From Flavobacterium micromati (lineage in GTDB: Bacteria > Bacteroidota > Bacteroidia > Flavobacteriales > Flavobacteriaceae), in contig NZ_FQWF01000003.1 of assembly GCF_900129585.1 (NCBI RefSeq), positions 248,001 to 312,000 of the forward strand: a stretch of 64,000 nt of DNA, written 5' to 3'. This document shows, piece after piece, positions 16,439 through 26,800 of this stretch. Both the position numbers and the translations under genes were made by a program. Under the pieces are notes generated by a model. It saw nothing but the letters and a program-made list of their open reading frames with translations, made no database searches and was not told the origin of the DNA. How positions within the stretch are numbered: position 1 is the stretch's first letter; each line of letters starts with the position of its first letter.

Positions 16439-17230
16439 TTATATTAATAGATCCGTTAATTGCACTGCAATCATATCAATAATGAATATGCTAAGTGATG
16501 CTGTAACTACAGCAGAATTTGCCGCTTTTCCAACGCTTTCAGTTCCATTTGCCGCATTGAAACCTTTATAGCAACCAATCATTCCTATAAAAAATCCAAA
16601 GAAGAAGGTTTTAATAGTAGCCGGAAAAATATCTGAGAACTTAATCGATTGTAAAACTTCGGCTAAATAACGATATAGACTAACTTCACTGTGAATATTC
16701 ATCCCCATATAACCGCCTAAAATACCAACGGCATCAGCGTAAAATACAAGTATAGGAATCATTAATGTAGTTGCTAATATTCTAGTCACTACTAGATATT
16801 TAAACGGATTTATGGCCGAAACTTCCATAGCATCAATTTGCTCGGTAACCTTCATTGAGCCTAGTTCAGCACCAATTCCTGACGAAACTTTACCTGCGCA
16901 AATTAGTGCGGTGATAACCGGAGCTATTTCCCTAATAAGCGATAATGCGACCATGCTAGGAAGCCATGACTCTGCGCCAAACTTAGCAAGCGTAGGTCTT
17001 GATTGCAACGTAAGTACTAAACCCATTATAAAACCTGTAATAGTAACTAACGGCAACGACTTATAACCTATAATGTAACATTGTTTAACAAATTCCTTCA
17101 TTTCGTAAGGAGGTTGAATCGCTTCTTTAAAAAAACGAAGTGAAAACAAGGTAACATTCCCCACATCCTCGCCGATTTCCTTGAAGTACTGAATTAAATT
17201 TTCTTTTTTTTCAACAAATGTTGTATTCAT
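16439..17230 (-). CDS. MlaE-like ABC transporter permease
   Basis: A 263-residue inner-membrane permease with an amphipathic N-terminus and about five membrane segments. The MlaE hallmarks are GFIMGLVLTLQSRPTLAKFGAE, SLIREIAPVITALICAGKVSSGIGAELGSMKVTEQIDAMEV (split around residues 95-135) and a C-terminal GCYKGFNAANGTESVGKAAN. The Glu-rich coupling stretch EQIDAMEV is intact. It starts the three-gene lipid-transport operon; the family maintains outer-membrane asymmetry. No clear TAnnTTTG promoter was seen upstream. Confidence 0.95.
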   Translation of the reverse strand: MNTTFVEKKENLIQYFKEIGEDVGNVTLFSLRFFKEAIQPPYEMKEFVKQCYIIGYKSLPLVTITGFIMGLVLTLQSRPTLAKFGAESWLPSMVALSLIREIAPVITALICAGKVSSGIGAELGSMKVTEQIDAMEVSAINPFKYLVVTRILATTLMIPILVFYADAVGILGGYMGMNIHSEVSLYRYLAEVLQSIKFSDIFPATIKTFFFGFFIGMIGCYKGFNAANGTESVGKAANSAVVTASLSIFIIDMIAVQLTDLLI

Positions 17231-17525
17231 TTAGAAATCAATATTTAATTTATTTTTACATTTTACTAAACTATTTATCGTTATGGTTGTCAATCATGAC
17301 TTTACGCTTTGTTATTTCCATTTATAAAAATAATTCGATTACAGGTTTTTGACAAAGACATAACAGTTTTTATTTCTGGCAAAAGCATACCTCAACCTGC
17401 AAATTATTTTATTAATGAATGCTTTTCGAGCTTAATAATCCTCGCGACACTTACTCTAGACCAATTTAAAACTGCACTATTTTAATGCTCTTAAATTTGT
17501 AAACTATCAATAAGTACGATGGCCG

Positions 17526-17966
17526 CTAAAAATTTTTTGTCGTTAATATGATTTGTTTTGCTGGTTGCTGCGTATTTTGGTCATTTTCGGCTGTAATAAA
17601 TATTTTTACTGGTTTAAAAGAAGTGACCGTTTCAAATTTAGCTTTGAGTTTAGATGATATAAATCCTTTGTCGCTCTCTATTTGACCTATGTTTTTATAA
17701 ATACGATCCTCTGTTTCGACCCAAACCAGATAAACTTTTTTAGCTGGTTGCAGGCGATTAACCTCGGCAAGATTTGAGATGCTAATACTTATAGCGTAAT
17801 TATTATTATTATCTTTTTTTAGAGATACGTTACCTTGTGCGGCTGGAACAACGGTTGATTCTTCAAAAGGAATATTTTTTTCACATGCAAAACAAATTGC
17901 AACTAATGCTATCAAAGCAGTAATTCTACTGAGCTGTTTTAAAAAAGAGCGTAATGATTGATTCAT
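17526..17966 (-). CDS. Predicted lipoprotein of unknown function
   Basis: A 146-residue protein with signal peptide and lipobox AICFAC (Cys28), so probably anchored in a membrane on the periplasmic side. The mature part is mostly beta (GNVSLKKDNNNNYAISISI, KVYLVWVETEDRIYKNIG, VKIFITAENDQN), recalling the C-terminal sandwich of anti-sigma-factor-like proteins, but the helical anti-sigma part is missing. It lies between the OmpA gene and the MlaEFD operon on the same strand, separated by about 300 bp on each side, so it is probably transcribed alone. Confidence 0.7.
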   Translation of the reverse strand: MNQSLRSFLKQLSRITALIALVAICFACEKNIPFEESTVVPAAQGNVSLKKDNNNNYAISISISNLAEVNRLQPAKKVYLVWVETEDRIYKNIGQIESDKGFISSKLKAKFETVTSFKPVKIFITAENDQNTQQPAKQIILTTKNF

Positions 17967-18222
17967 AATTATTCACATTAAATCCTCCTCAAAATTAAAT
18001 CTTAAAGCAGTAAGAAATGTTACATCAAAAAAAGTATAATTTATATTATTTACACATCGATTATTCCTTTTGTATTGCGAATATTTTAAAGATTAAAAAT
18101 CCACTTTATCTCATAAACTTTTGATGATTGCGCTATTTTAGTTTACGAGTGTTAACGATTATTGTTATTAACGTTTGGCAAATATTATTGTAAGCTGTAA
18201 ATTTTAGTCAACCACCGTATAT
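17967..18222 (-). other. Intergenic stretch without recognised feature
   Basis: About 255 AT-rich bases upstream of the lipoprotein gene and beyond the OmpA terminator. The promoter of the lipoprotein gene should be here; no TAnnTTTG match was convincing. Confidence 0.4.
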
Positions 18223-18251
18223 AAAAAAGGGCCGTTGTTCCCAACAGCCCT
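18223..18251 (-). terminator. Rho-independent terminator of the OmpA gene
   Basis: On the minus strand, AGGGCTGTTG pairs with CAACGGCCCT (one bulged base, short loop) and is followed by TTTTTT. It lies about 40 bases after the OmpA stop codon at 18290. Confidence 0.85.
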
Positions 18252-18289
18252 CAACTAACTAAATAAAAACCAAACCTAACTTTCTTATT

Positions 18290-19669
18290 TTAGTAACTCA
18301 TTTTCAGTTCTACCCTTCTATTTTTTGCTCTACCTAAAACTGTTGAATTTGTTGCAATAGGTTTGGTTTCTCCAAAACCTATGGCGGTAATCCTAGTTTC
18401 AGCAATTCCTTTTTGGGTCAAATATTCTTTTACTGATTCCGTGCGTTTTTGAGATAATTCTAGATTTAAAGCATCGCTACCGTTGCTATCAGCATGTCCT
18501 TCAATTGTTAAATTGGACGCATCGTACTTATTGATTATAGCTAATAATTCATCGAGTTGAACTAATGAACCTACCTTTAATTTAGCGCTGTTATTTTCAA
18601 AGAAAATTTTACTTCCTAAATAAGTAATTCTTTCAATATCTTTTTTTGCAATTTCAGGACATCCTTTATTTTCTATTGTTCCTTTTTCGGTAGGACAGCG
18701 ATCATCATTATCAGCTACTCCATCTCCATCTTCATCAGGACAGCCATTTAAGCTTGCAGAACCAGCAACATCAGGACAATTATCAATTCCATTTTCAACA
18801 CCGTCATTATCAGTATCCATTGGACATCCGGTCGCATCAACTTTTGTTCCTGATTTTGTATCTGGACATTTATCAGCTGAATCAGTTACGCCATCTTTAT
18901 CCAGGTCTGGACACCCATTCAAAGAGGCTAAACCTGCAACATCTGGACACTTATCTAAATAATCAGCTACTCCATCTTTATCTTTGTCAAGCGGACAACC
19001 ATTTTCATCCACACTTACACCAGCAGGTGTATTAGCACAAATATCTTTGCGATCTCCCACGCCATCATTATCTGCATCTTTTTTATCGCCTAAATTAAAA
19101 GTTAGCCCTGCCATATGCGACAAATACGCATCTTTTTTCCCGTTATCATCAATACCATCTCTCCGATCTTTATTTGAAAAACTGAAAGTTTCTTGCAAAT
19201 TTAAAGTTATAACATCAGTTAATCTGATATTGATACCACCACCAACAGTAGGAAGCGCATAATCAATTAGATCTTTGTCAAAACTTAAATCTTTATCAAA
19301 CAAAATTGCGCCAACTCCTGCAAATACGTATGGTCTCAATATTGATTCTGATCCCGTCATATTAAATCTCAAATTTAATGCTACTGCATTAAAATCAGTG
19401 TTGAAGCTTCTTGCAGTACCATCGTTATAGCCTATTGTTCCTTTGGATGCCAAAAAATTTAAATCAAAGTAACGACCTAAGTATCTGGAAACAGAAATTC
19501 CTCCAAAGCCGTAATATGCTTTATCAGTTTTATAAAAATTGTTTCCAAGATCACCTTGATACTGGGTGACACCGCCGTGAAGACCAATATTCCATTTTTT
19601 ATCTTCGGTTTGACCTTGCGTTAGGAGTGTAAATGCTAAGCATGAACACAATAAAATAATTTTTTTCAT
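18290..19669 (-). CDS. OmpA-family outer-membrane protein with TSP type-3 repeats
   Basis: A 459-residue protein: signal peptide (about 19 residues, ending LLTQG), an N-terminal beta-barrel (about 25-195), five thrombospondin type-3-like calcium-binding repeats (about 198-330; DADNDGVGDRKDIC, DKDGVADYLDKCP, DKDGVTDSADKCP, DTDNDGVENGIDNCP, DGDGVADNDDRCP) and a C-terminal OmpA peptidoglycan-binding domain (IEGHADSNGSDALNLELSQKR, GFGETKPIA, NRRVEL). It links the outer membrane to the cell wall. Its strong terminator and position after Dps point to a single-gene or two-gene transcript. Confidence 0.95.
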   Translation of the reverse strand: MKKIILLCSCLAFTLLTQGQTEDKKWNIGLHGGVTQYQGDLGNNFYKTDKAYYGFGGISVSRYLGRYFDLNFLASKGTIGYNDGTARSFNTDFNAVALNLRFNMTGSESILRPYVFAGVGAILFDKDLSFDKDLIDYALPTVGGGINIRLTDVITLNLQETFSFSNKDRRDGIDDNGKKDAYLSHMAGLTFNLGDKKDADNDGVGDRKDICANTPAGVSVDENGCPLDKDKDGVADYLDKCPDVAGLASLNGCPDLDKDGVTDSADKCPDTKSGTKVDATGCPMDTDNDGVENGIDNCPDVAGSASLNGCPDEDGDGVADNDDRCPTEKGTIENKGCPEIAKKDIERITYLGSKIFFENNSAKLKVGSLVQLDELLAIINKYDASNLTIEGHADSNGSDALNLELSQKRTESVKEYLTQKGIAETRITAIGFGETKPIATNSTVLGRAKNRRVELKMSY

Positions 19670-19733
19670 CGTTTGTCTTTTTATAGTTTAATCTAGATTC
19701 AATAAGTATGAGTTACGTTTTTAAATAATAATT

Positions 19734-20207
19734 TTATTCTAAATATCTTCGTAACTTCCAAGCCATTGTTTCATGGTCTAACATCAATCTAGTGAGGAAA
19801 TCTGCTGTTCCAGTATCTTTATTGTCCTCTTCACTACTATCAACATCTTTGCGCATTTGAACAATCATAGTTTCATGATCAGCAATTAATTCTTTTAGCA
19901 TATCTTTTTGCTCAGGATATTCATTTGGAGACTCCTTAATTACCGTTAGATCAGCAAATTCTTTTAGGGTTCCAATAGTTTTTCCACCTAATTTTCCAAT
20001 ACGTTCGGCAGTTTCATCTATTGCTTTTTCTAATTTTTTATATTGCCCTTCAAACAAAAGGTGAAATTCCATAAAACTTGGTCCATAAACATTCCAATGG
20101 AATTTTCTTAATTTTACGTACAAAGTCATTTGATTTGCTAAAGCAGAACTTAACATTGAGATACCATTTTTTAAATGCGCTTCCGTAATTCCAATTTTTA
20201 CTTTCAT
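19734..20207 (-). CDS. dps: Dps-family DNA-protection ferritin
   Basis: A 157-residue mini-ferritin that forms dodecamers, oxidises Fe(II) with peroxide and protects DNA. The ferroxidase signature is present: KFHWNVYGPSFMEFHLLFE (about 34-52, His36 and His48) with the following DETAERIGKLGG (about 62-73), and a C-terminal MLDHETMAWKLRRYL typical of the flavobacterial group. It lies 64 bases upstream of the OmpA gene on the same strand. No OxyR-like operator was recognised in the 300 bp upstream. Confidence 0.93.
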   Translation of the reverse strand: MKVKIGITEAHLKNGISMLSSALANQMTLYVKLRKFHWNVYGPSFMEFHLLFEGQYKKLEKAIDETAERIGKLGGKTIGTLKEFADLTVIKESPNEYPEQKDMLKELIADHETMIVQMRKDVDSSEEDNKDTGTADFLTRLMLDHETMAWKLRRYLE

Positions 20208-20509
20208 AATTAATAATTTTTCAATTTATATTATTTTTAAAGTGACCATTTACATTTGTGCGTATTTAAAATCTCATCACAGAAGTAAATTTCTCAACAA
20301 AGGTCATTTGAATAGGCTACAAAAGCATTATATTATTATATAAATAAGTTGCAATATTCACATGTATTTCTTATTAAAAAACTTAAAATCAATGAGTTAA
20401 TAAAATAATAATTCGCTGATAGTCTTATCATAAACCCATCAAACAAATAAGCGTTTAAAATTGCTTTTTAAAAGCTTAATTATTTAACTAGCCAAAAAAT
20501 TATCTGGTA
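20208..20509 (-). other. Intergenic stretch between Dps and the Old Yellow Enzyme gene
   Basis: About 300 AT-rich bases. It should hold the dps promoter. I see no perfect TAnnTTTG element, RNA gene or repeat here. Confidence 0.4.
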
Positions 20510-21604
20510 CTAAAATTTACTTTTATATATTGGATAATCAGTATATCCTTTTGAGTCAGCAGTGTAAAAAGTTTCTTCATCGAGATTGTCAGCTAAAGGC
20601 AAATTGTTTTTGAAACGATTCACCAAATCTGGATTATTGATAAAAGGTCTAGCAAAAGCTACTAAATCAGCTAATCCACTTTCCAAATCTGTTTCTGCAC
20701 GATCGATATCATAGCCACCAGAGAGAATTAGATTATTTTTAAAATTATCCCGAATCACCTTTTTTATTTCAAGTGGAACTTCTGGCGCACCCATGGCGGA
20801 ATGATCAACTAGATGGATATAAGCAATATCAAGTTTATTCAATTCTCTAGATAAATAATCATACGTTTCTTGAATTTCAGAATAATGCGGCATATCACTT
20901 GCCACACCGTAAGGAGAGAGACGAATACCTGTTTTATCTTTTCCAATTGCGTGTGCAACCGCTTCTACAGTTTCTAGTACAAATTTGCAACGGTTTTCGA
21001 TACTTCCCCCGTATTCGTCAGTTCTAATGTTACTTATTGGTGAAATAAACTGTTCTAGTAAATATCCATTTGCACCGTGCAATTCTACACCGTCGAAATT
21101 AGCAAATAAAGCATTTTTTGCGGCAGAAATATATTCGGTTTTAGCATGAATTATATCTTGCAAACTCATTTCATTTGGTACAATAAATTCTTGTAACCCC
21201 TTTTCATCGGTGTACATTTCTCCAGCAGCTTTTAGTTGAGAAGGCGCAAAAATCGTTGCATCTTTAGGCATATTCAAAGGATGGCTTATTCGACCACAAT
21301 GCATCAACTGCACAAATATTTTACCCTCTTTTTCATGAACTGCATGAGTAGTTTTTTTCCAGCCTTCGACTTGTTCAGCATTAAAAATCCCAGGTATTCT
21401 GGGATATCCTAAACCATTTGCTGATGGCGAAGTGCCTTCGGTAATAATTAAACCAGCTGCTGATCGTTGTTGATAATATTGAGCCATTAACTCATTAGGA
21501 ATATTATCAATAGCGCGCGATCTAGTCATGGGAGCCATCACTATACTATTTTTTAGTTCGATGTTGCCTATTTTTTTTGGTGTAAAAAGTTTGTCAGTTT
21601 TCAT
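20510..21604 (-). CDS. Old Yellow Enzyme family alkene reductase
   Basis: A 364-residue FMN-dependent TIM-barrel oxidoreductase of the NemA type that reduces activated C=C bonds using NAD(P)H. Landmarks: LFTPKKIGNIELKNSIVMAPMTRSRA at the start, the active-site HGANGYL (about 177-183, His and Asn pair), EQFISPISNIRTDEYGGSIENR (substrate loop) and the C-terminal FMN phosphate site LADLVAFARPFINNPDL. Its natural substrate is unknown; such enzymes detoxify enones, nitrate esters or quinones. It follows a terminator and has its own -7 element upstream. Confidence 0.94.
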   Translation of the reverse strand: MKTDKLFTPKKIGNIELKNSIVMAPMTRSRAIDNIPNELMAQYYQQRSAAGLIITEGTSPSANGLGYPRIPGIFNAEQVEGWKKTTHAVHEKEGKIFVQLMHCGRISHPLNMPKDATIFAPSQLKAAGEMYTDEKGLQEFIVPNEMSLQDIIHAKTEYISAAKNALFANFDGVELHGANGYLLEQFISPISNIRTDEYGGSIENRCKFVLETVEAVAHAIGKDKTGIRLSPYGVASDMPHYSEIQETYDYLSRELNKLDIAYIHLVDHSAMGAPEVPLEIKKVIRDNFKNNLILSGGYDIDRAETDLESGLADLVAFARPFINNPDLVNRFKNNLPLADNLDEETFYTADSKGYTDYPIYKSKF

Positions 21605-21644
21605 ATTTTCAAAATTAAATTTATGTTATTTTAATCTCGTTTTG

Positions 21645-21652
21645 CAAAACTA
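21645..21652 (-). promoter_or_regulatory. -7 element of the Old Yellow Enzyme gene
   Basis: On the minus strand TAGTTTTG matches TAnnTTTG, 41 bases upstream of the start codon at 21604. No good TTTG -33 element is found at the expected spacing. Confidence 0.45.
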
Positions 21653-21712
21653 TTGATCTTATAAAGAATAGCGAAGAGGTTCAAATTATCACAACAATTA
21701 TACGTGCTCTAT

Positions 21713-21750
21713 AAAAAAAAAAATGGTAGCTCAAAAACTGCACTACCATT
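21713..21750 (-). terminator. Rho-independent terminator of the aldehyde dehydrogenase gene
   Basis: On the minus strand an 8-bp stem (AATGGTAG with CTACCATT, 13-base loop) leads into a run of ten or more Ts. It lies 16 bases after the stop codon at 21766. Confidence 0.9.
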
Positions 21751-21765
21751 TTACTTTATTGATTT

Positions 21766-23148
21766 TTACATTGGATCCGAAAGTCCGCTGACGCGAATTA
21801 ATTTCTTATTCACAAATTCGTGTATGCCTAACTCTGATAATTCTCTCCCGTAACCTGAATTTTTAGTTCCGCCAAATGGCAAATCGGCTTGTGTCCATGT
21901 AGGATGATTTATAAAAACCATACCAGCATCTATCTTACTTGCAATACTCTCCCCTCGATTTATATCTTGCGTGAAAATAGAACAACCTAAACCGTAATCA
22001 GAATCATTTGCTAGAGCAATAGCCTCTGCTTCATCTTTTACTCTATAAAAAGAGGCAACAGGCCCAAAAATCTCTTCATGATAAGCCAGAATTCCTGGTT
22101 TTAAGTCGGTTAATATTGTTGGTTCTACAAAAGCTCCTATTCTATCAGACCGTGTTCCGCCTATTAAAATCGTAGCACCAGCATCTACTGATTCTCTAAT
22201 TTGATCAATAATATGTACAGCTGCTTCTTCGCTACTCATTGGACCCAGTTCAGTTTTTGGATCCATTGGATCACCTACGATGAGGTTTTCCATTTTTTCT
22301 GTAAATTTTTCAAGGAATTCATCAGCAATAGCTTCAACTGCAATAAATCGTTTTGAAGCCACACAACATTCGCCATTGTTGTTAATACGTCCTATAACAG
22401 CCCACTCAACTGCTTTATCAATATCAGCATCTTCAAGTATAATAAAAGCATCATTACCGCCTAATTCGAGTACTGATTTTTTTAAATATTTTCCAGCTTC
22501 GGCGGCAAAAGAAGCTCCTGCGGCCTCGCTTCCAGTCAATGCAACGCCTTTTATCCTTTTATCTGAAACTAATGCCGAGGCTCTCTCTCCTGATATATAT
22601 AAATTAGTATATAGTCCATTTGGCGCGCCAGCCAGCGTAAATAAATCTTCAATCGCAGCAGCGCATTGCGGAACCATAGAAGCATGTTTTACAAGAACCG
22701 TATTTCCTACCATAAGGTTTGGCGCCGCAAATCGAGCCACTTGGTAGAAAGGAAAATTCCAAGGTTCCACCCCAAAAATAACACCTAAAGGACTATTACG
22801 AACGTAAGCACTCCCAAATTCGGGATCTAAATGTTTATCGGCTAAAAACTCTTCGGCATTTGTTGCATAATAATCAAAAATAGCCGCACTTAATTCAATT
22901 TCGCCTTCGGCTTGAGCAATTAATTTACCCATTTCTAAGGTGATAGTTGCAGCTAACTTTTCTTTGTGCTCTCGCAGCAATGAAGCCACCTTATGCAAGA
23001 TCTCGGCACGTGGTTTATAAGTTGTTTGTTTCCAAGTTGAAAATGTTTTCTCTGATTGTGCTATTAACACATCAATTGTTGTATCTGTCATTTCGTCAAA
23101 TGTTTGTACAACTTTATTTGTAAAAGGATTAACGGTTTGAATAGCCAT
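21766..23148 (-). CDS. NAD(P)-dependent succinate-semialdehyde-type dehydrogenase
   Basis: A 460-residue aldehyde dehydrogenase. The catalytic Glu lies in VLELGGNDAFII (about 228-239) and the nucleophilic Cys in NNNGECCVASKRF (about 254-266; the first Cys of the CC pair is probably catalytic). The substrate loop GVIFGVEPWNFPFYQVARFAAP and the C-terminal LPFGGTKNSGYGREL are typical of the GabD/Sad group. I use ATG 23148 (MAIQTVNPFT); a start 51 bases upstream adds an implausible basic extension. A strong terminator follows, so it is a single-gene unit. Substrate could be another semialdehyde. Confidence 0.93.
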   Translation of the reverse strand: MAIQTVNPFTNKVVQTFDEMTDTTIDVLIAQSEKTFSTWKQTTYKPRAEILHKVASLLREHKEKLAATITLEMGKLIAQAEGEIELSAAIFDYYATNAEEFLADKHLDPEFGSAYVRNSPLGVIFGVEPWNFPFYQVARFAAPNLMVGNTVLVKHASMVPQCAAAIEDLFTLAGAPNGLYTNLYISGERASALVSDKRIKGVALTGSEAAGASFAAEAGKYLKKSVLELGGNDAFIILEDADIDKAVEWAVIGRINNNGECCVASKRFIAVEAIADEFLEKFTEKMENLIVGDPMDPKTELGPMSSEEAAVHIIDQIRESVDAGATILIGGTRSDRIGAFVEPTILTDLKPGILAYHEEIFGPVASFYRVKDEAEAIALANDSDYGLGCSIFTQDINRGESIASKIDAGMVFINHPTWTQADLPFGGTKNSGYGRELSELGIHEFVNKKLIRVSGLSDPM

Positions 23149-23861
23149 TTTTTTGTTTTTAAATGAATTAATAAAACGTATTGCTAATGCTATTTTCAAT
23201 TTATTTAATTGAAAATACTGTAATTCTGTTTTGCACGCGGCAAATTAATGCAGCATGGAAAATTGTTTTAGAATAAAAAAGCGATGTTACAAAGTTCAAC
23301 TTAATTAGAACAAAGAATTTATACAATCTCTTTTAGTAGTTGTAATATTCACATATTAACTTGATAAAAATGGTAATGATACCTTTACTACATGATAGAA
23401 TTATTAGCGGTACAGACTTCTAATAATTTCGATTTTTAATTGCGGTCTCGTTTAATTGGGATTTAAAACAGATTGATAATTGGAATATTATGAGTCGCTC
23501 AATAACAAAATTTGATCAACCGCTCGAAAAATAATTTTATTTTATAGGGGTCTTATAAATGTTTTAAAATCAATAAATTAATTTTTAGAGAAATCATTTT
23601 AATCGTACAAAGGGAAGTGATTTGTAGGCAACTGTAAAAAGTTCATACAACTTGATTATCTTCAATTCAAAAATTGTGATTATAAATGTAAAAATTAAAA
23701 AATAGCAAATTCAGGAATTTTATGGATTAAAATAGCTGGTTTTGAAATGAGCTAACTACATGAAATTTTGATTTCGAAAATTTGAAGTAATGATAAGTAT
23801 TAACAATTAGAACGTAAAGAAAAATTAATTTCAACTATAATTCTTTGTCTACTAAATGTTG
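23149..23861 (-). other. Intergenic stretch without recognised feature
   Basis: About 710 bp between the dehydrogenase start and the 3' end of the CheB-CheR fusion gene. It is AT-rich, with stops in all frames and no long frame, RNA gene or repeat that I can recognise. No hairpin terminator was seen right after the fusion gene. Confidence 0.5.
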
Positions 23862-26800
23862 TTAATTAGTAAACTCCCTAATTTTATTTAAAAGTAGTTG
23901 CGTATCTAAAGGTTTTGCTATGTAGTCATTCATTCCTAAACTTTGACATTTTCCTAAATCAACTGTTGTTACATCTGCAGTTAATGCTATTATTGGCGTT
24001 GTTATTTTCATCGTTTCACGAATATATTTTGTTGCGTCATACCCATTCATCGTTGGCATTTGCAGATCCATCAGGATAATATCATAGGTTGATTTTTGTA
24101 ACATTTCGATCGCAATTTGACCATTACTAGCAATATCATATTCTAATTTAAAATCACTCAAGATCGTTTTCATTAATAGCTGATTTATAATTACATCTTC
24201 AACAATTAAAACCTTTACATTATTCAAAGCACATTGTAATTGTTCTGCATTAATTACTTTTTGATCTATAATTGTAGTTTTTTGAAAGGGTAGAGTGAAA
24301 CGAAAAGTAGTTCCAATATCAATTTTACTTTTTACTCTAATGTTTCCTCCCTGAGCGGTCACTAATTGTTTTACTATTGCTAGTCCTAATCCTGTTCCAC
24401 CGTGTATTCCTGCAGTTTGATTGTTAGCTTGTTGAAAGTTTTCAAATATCAAATCGATATTCTCTTTTGGAATTCCTATTCCAGTATCTGTGATTATGAA
24501 TTCAATTATTACTTTGTCTTCATCTTCAAAAACTAGATCAGTGCTAACAGTTATTCTACCGTCACTGGTAAATTTTAATGAATTACTTACTAAGTTTAAA
24601 ATTATTTGTTGCAATCGAACTAAATCACCTGAAAGAATCTCTGGAATATTTCTATCGAAATGTGTTATTAATTTTAAATTTTTCTCCTCAATTCTTGTCT
24701 GAAATAATTTCAACATAAGCGCAATTGCCTCTGTAATTTTGAATGGTTTTTTTTCAAAAATCATTTTTCCTGCATCAACCTTGGCTAAATCGAGTATGTC
24801 ATTTATTAAAGCAATTAATGTATCTCCACTTACTTTTATGGCGTTAAGGAATTCTATTTGCTTCTCTGATAAAGCAGTTCGCAGCAGTACGGCGGTGAAT
24901 CCAATAATAGCATTCATAGGCGTGCGAATTTCATGACTCATATTAGACAGAAATTGTTGCTTTGCTATAGTTGCACTTTGGGCAGTGACCGCAGCTTCCT
25001 CTGCTATTTGAGTCGCAGTTTCTGCTATTGTTTTTGCTTCAATAAGTTCTGCTTCAAATCTTTTTTGATCTGTAATATCTCTGGTAACAAATACTAGACC
25101 TTGAACTGTTCCTTTGTCATCTTTATAAACCGAACCATTAAGCAAAACGTCAGTCAATTTACCGTTTATGTGACGTAATTGTAGCGGAGCATTAGTGACT
25201 AAACCATTAGCGAGTACTTCTTGATATGCGCCAAATGCTTTCTTGGGTTCCGAAAAATAACTAAAATAATTTGAACCTTTTAATTTTTGACGTGTTTGTC
25301 CCGTGCTGTTGATCATGGCATTATTCATGTCAGTAATTTGGCCTTCACTATTTACCGTTGTCAACGGATCAAGACTTGCTTCGATTAAACTCAAAGAAAA
25401 CTTTTCTTTGATGTAGTAATGAGAACGATCAGTGATGTCTTCGATAGCAAGAAGGATTAGTTGCTCACTGCTCGATTTTTGAATAATTAGATGCGCATTT
25501 AACAACATTATTTTTTCACCTATCCCCGAAAATGTTTGTGTCACTTCAAAATTTTCAAAACTTGTATTATCAAAAATGATTTCATGCAACACCTCGCGAA
25601 GTTTTTTTATGTTCCATTGTTTATCCCCCAAATCAAATAGGATTTTCCCTTCAGTTTGCTCTTTGTTAACTTGGAATTTTTTGTAAAACGATTTATTTGC
25701 TGAAATTACCTTAAAATTCTTGTTCAAAACAAGCATCGGCTCGTGAATAGTTGCGATAATAGCCTCCGAATATTTGTAGGATTCTATTAATAAACCATGC
25801 CGTTTTTGCAATTCTTGGTTGGTACATATCAGTTCCTCATTAGTAGCCTCAATTTCCTCTTTTGATGTTTCTAATTCTTCGTTTAAAATTTGAAATTCTT
25901 CATTTGACGATACAATTTCTTCGTTTGCCGCTTGTAATTCCTGATAGAGATTTTCTTGCGTTTCAAAAATTGAAATCATCTCAGCTCTCACATTACTGAG
26001 CTCATCAGTGAGTTTTTTTATTTTTAAATCTTTGAGTGTGGTACTACTCTTTCTACTTAAATTAGCATTATTAAAATTTTCAAATTCCTCCTGGGGTTTG
26101 AATACAATTAGTAACAATGGTTCATCCCATTGAATTGATAGTAAACTCACTTCAAAAGACAGTAATCGTAAAACCGATTGCACTTTTATTTCAAAACCTG
26201 TTTTAATAACTTTTTGCTTTGTTTCAAAAACAGTTGTTATTGCGTTTCTGAGTTCAAAAGCAAACTCTGGTCTGGCCATTTTTAAAATATTAAGACTCGC
26301 TTTTCCAGTTGAATGTTCAAGATAAGAGGCTATATCACCCCTAAATTGCAGAATTTCCATGTCCTTATTAATAACCGCACAAGCGGGCATATAACTTGCC
26401 AATAAAGTGGAATCAATTGCGTTTTCAATATTTTCCTGACTTACACTGAGAATTTTAGAAGTAAGACTTATTTTTTTATTAGTAAGGTTAGATCGATTAA
26501 AACGTGGTATTAATTCAGGTATTTTTTTTACAGCTAGATTATTTTTTCGGGAATAAATTTTAAAATTATCATTAATTAATGTAAAAAGGGGAGAGGATGT
26601 GCCAATACTTTCGGATTTTCCTAACATTAAATATCCCGTATTTTGCAATGCAAAATGTAACGAAGAAAAAACTTTTTTTTGTGCAACTGCATCAAAGTAT
26701 ATAAGGAGATTACAGCAGCTAACAAAATCCATTCTAGAGAAGGGAGGGTCATGCAAAATATTATGAGGCGCAAAAACACACATTTCCCTAACTTCCTTTA

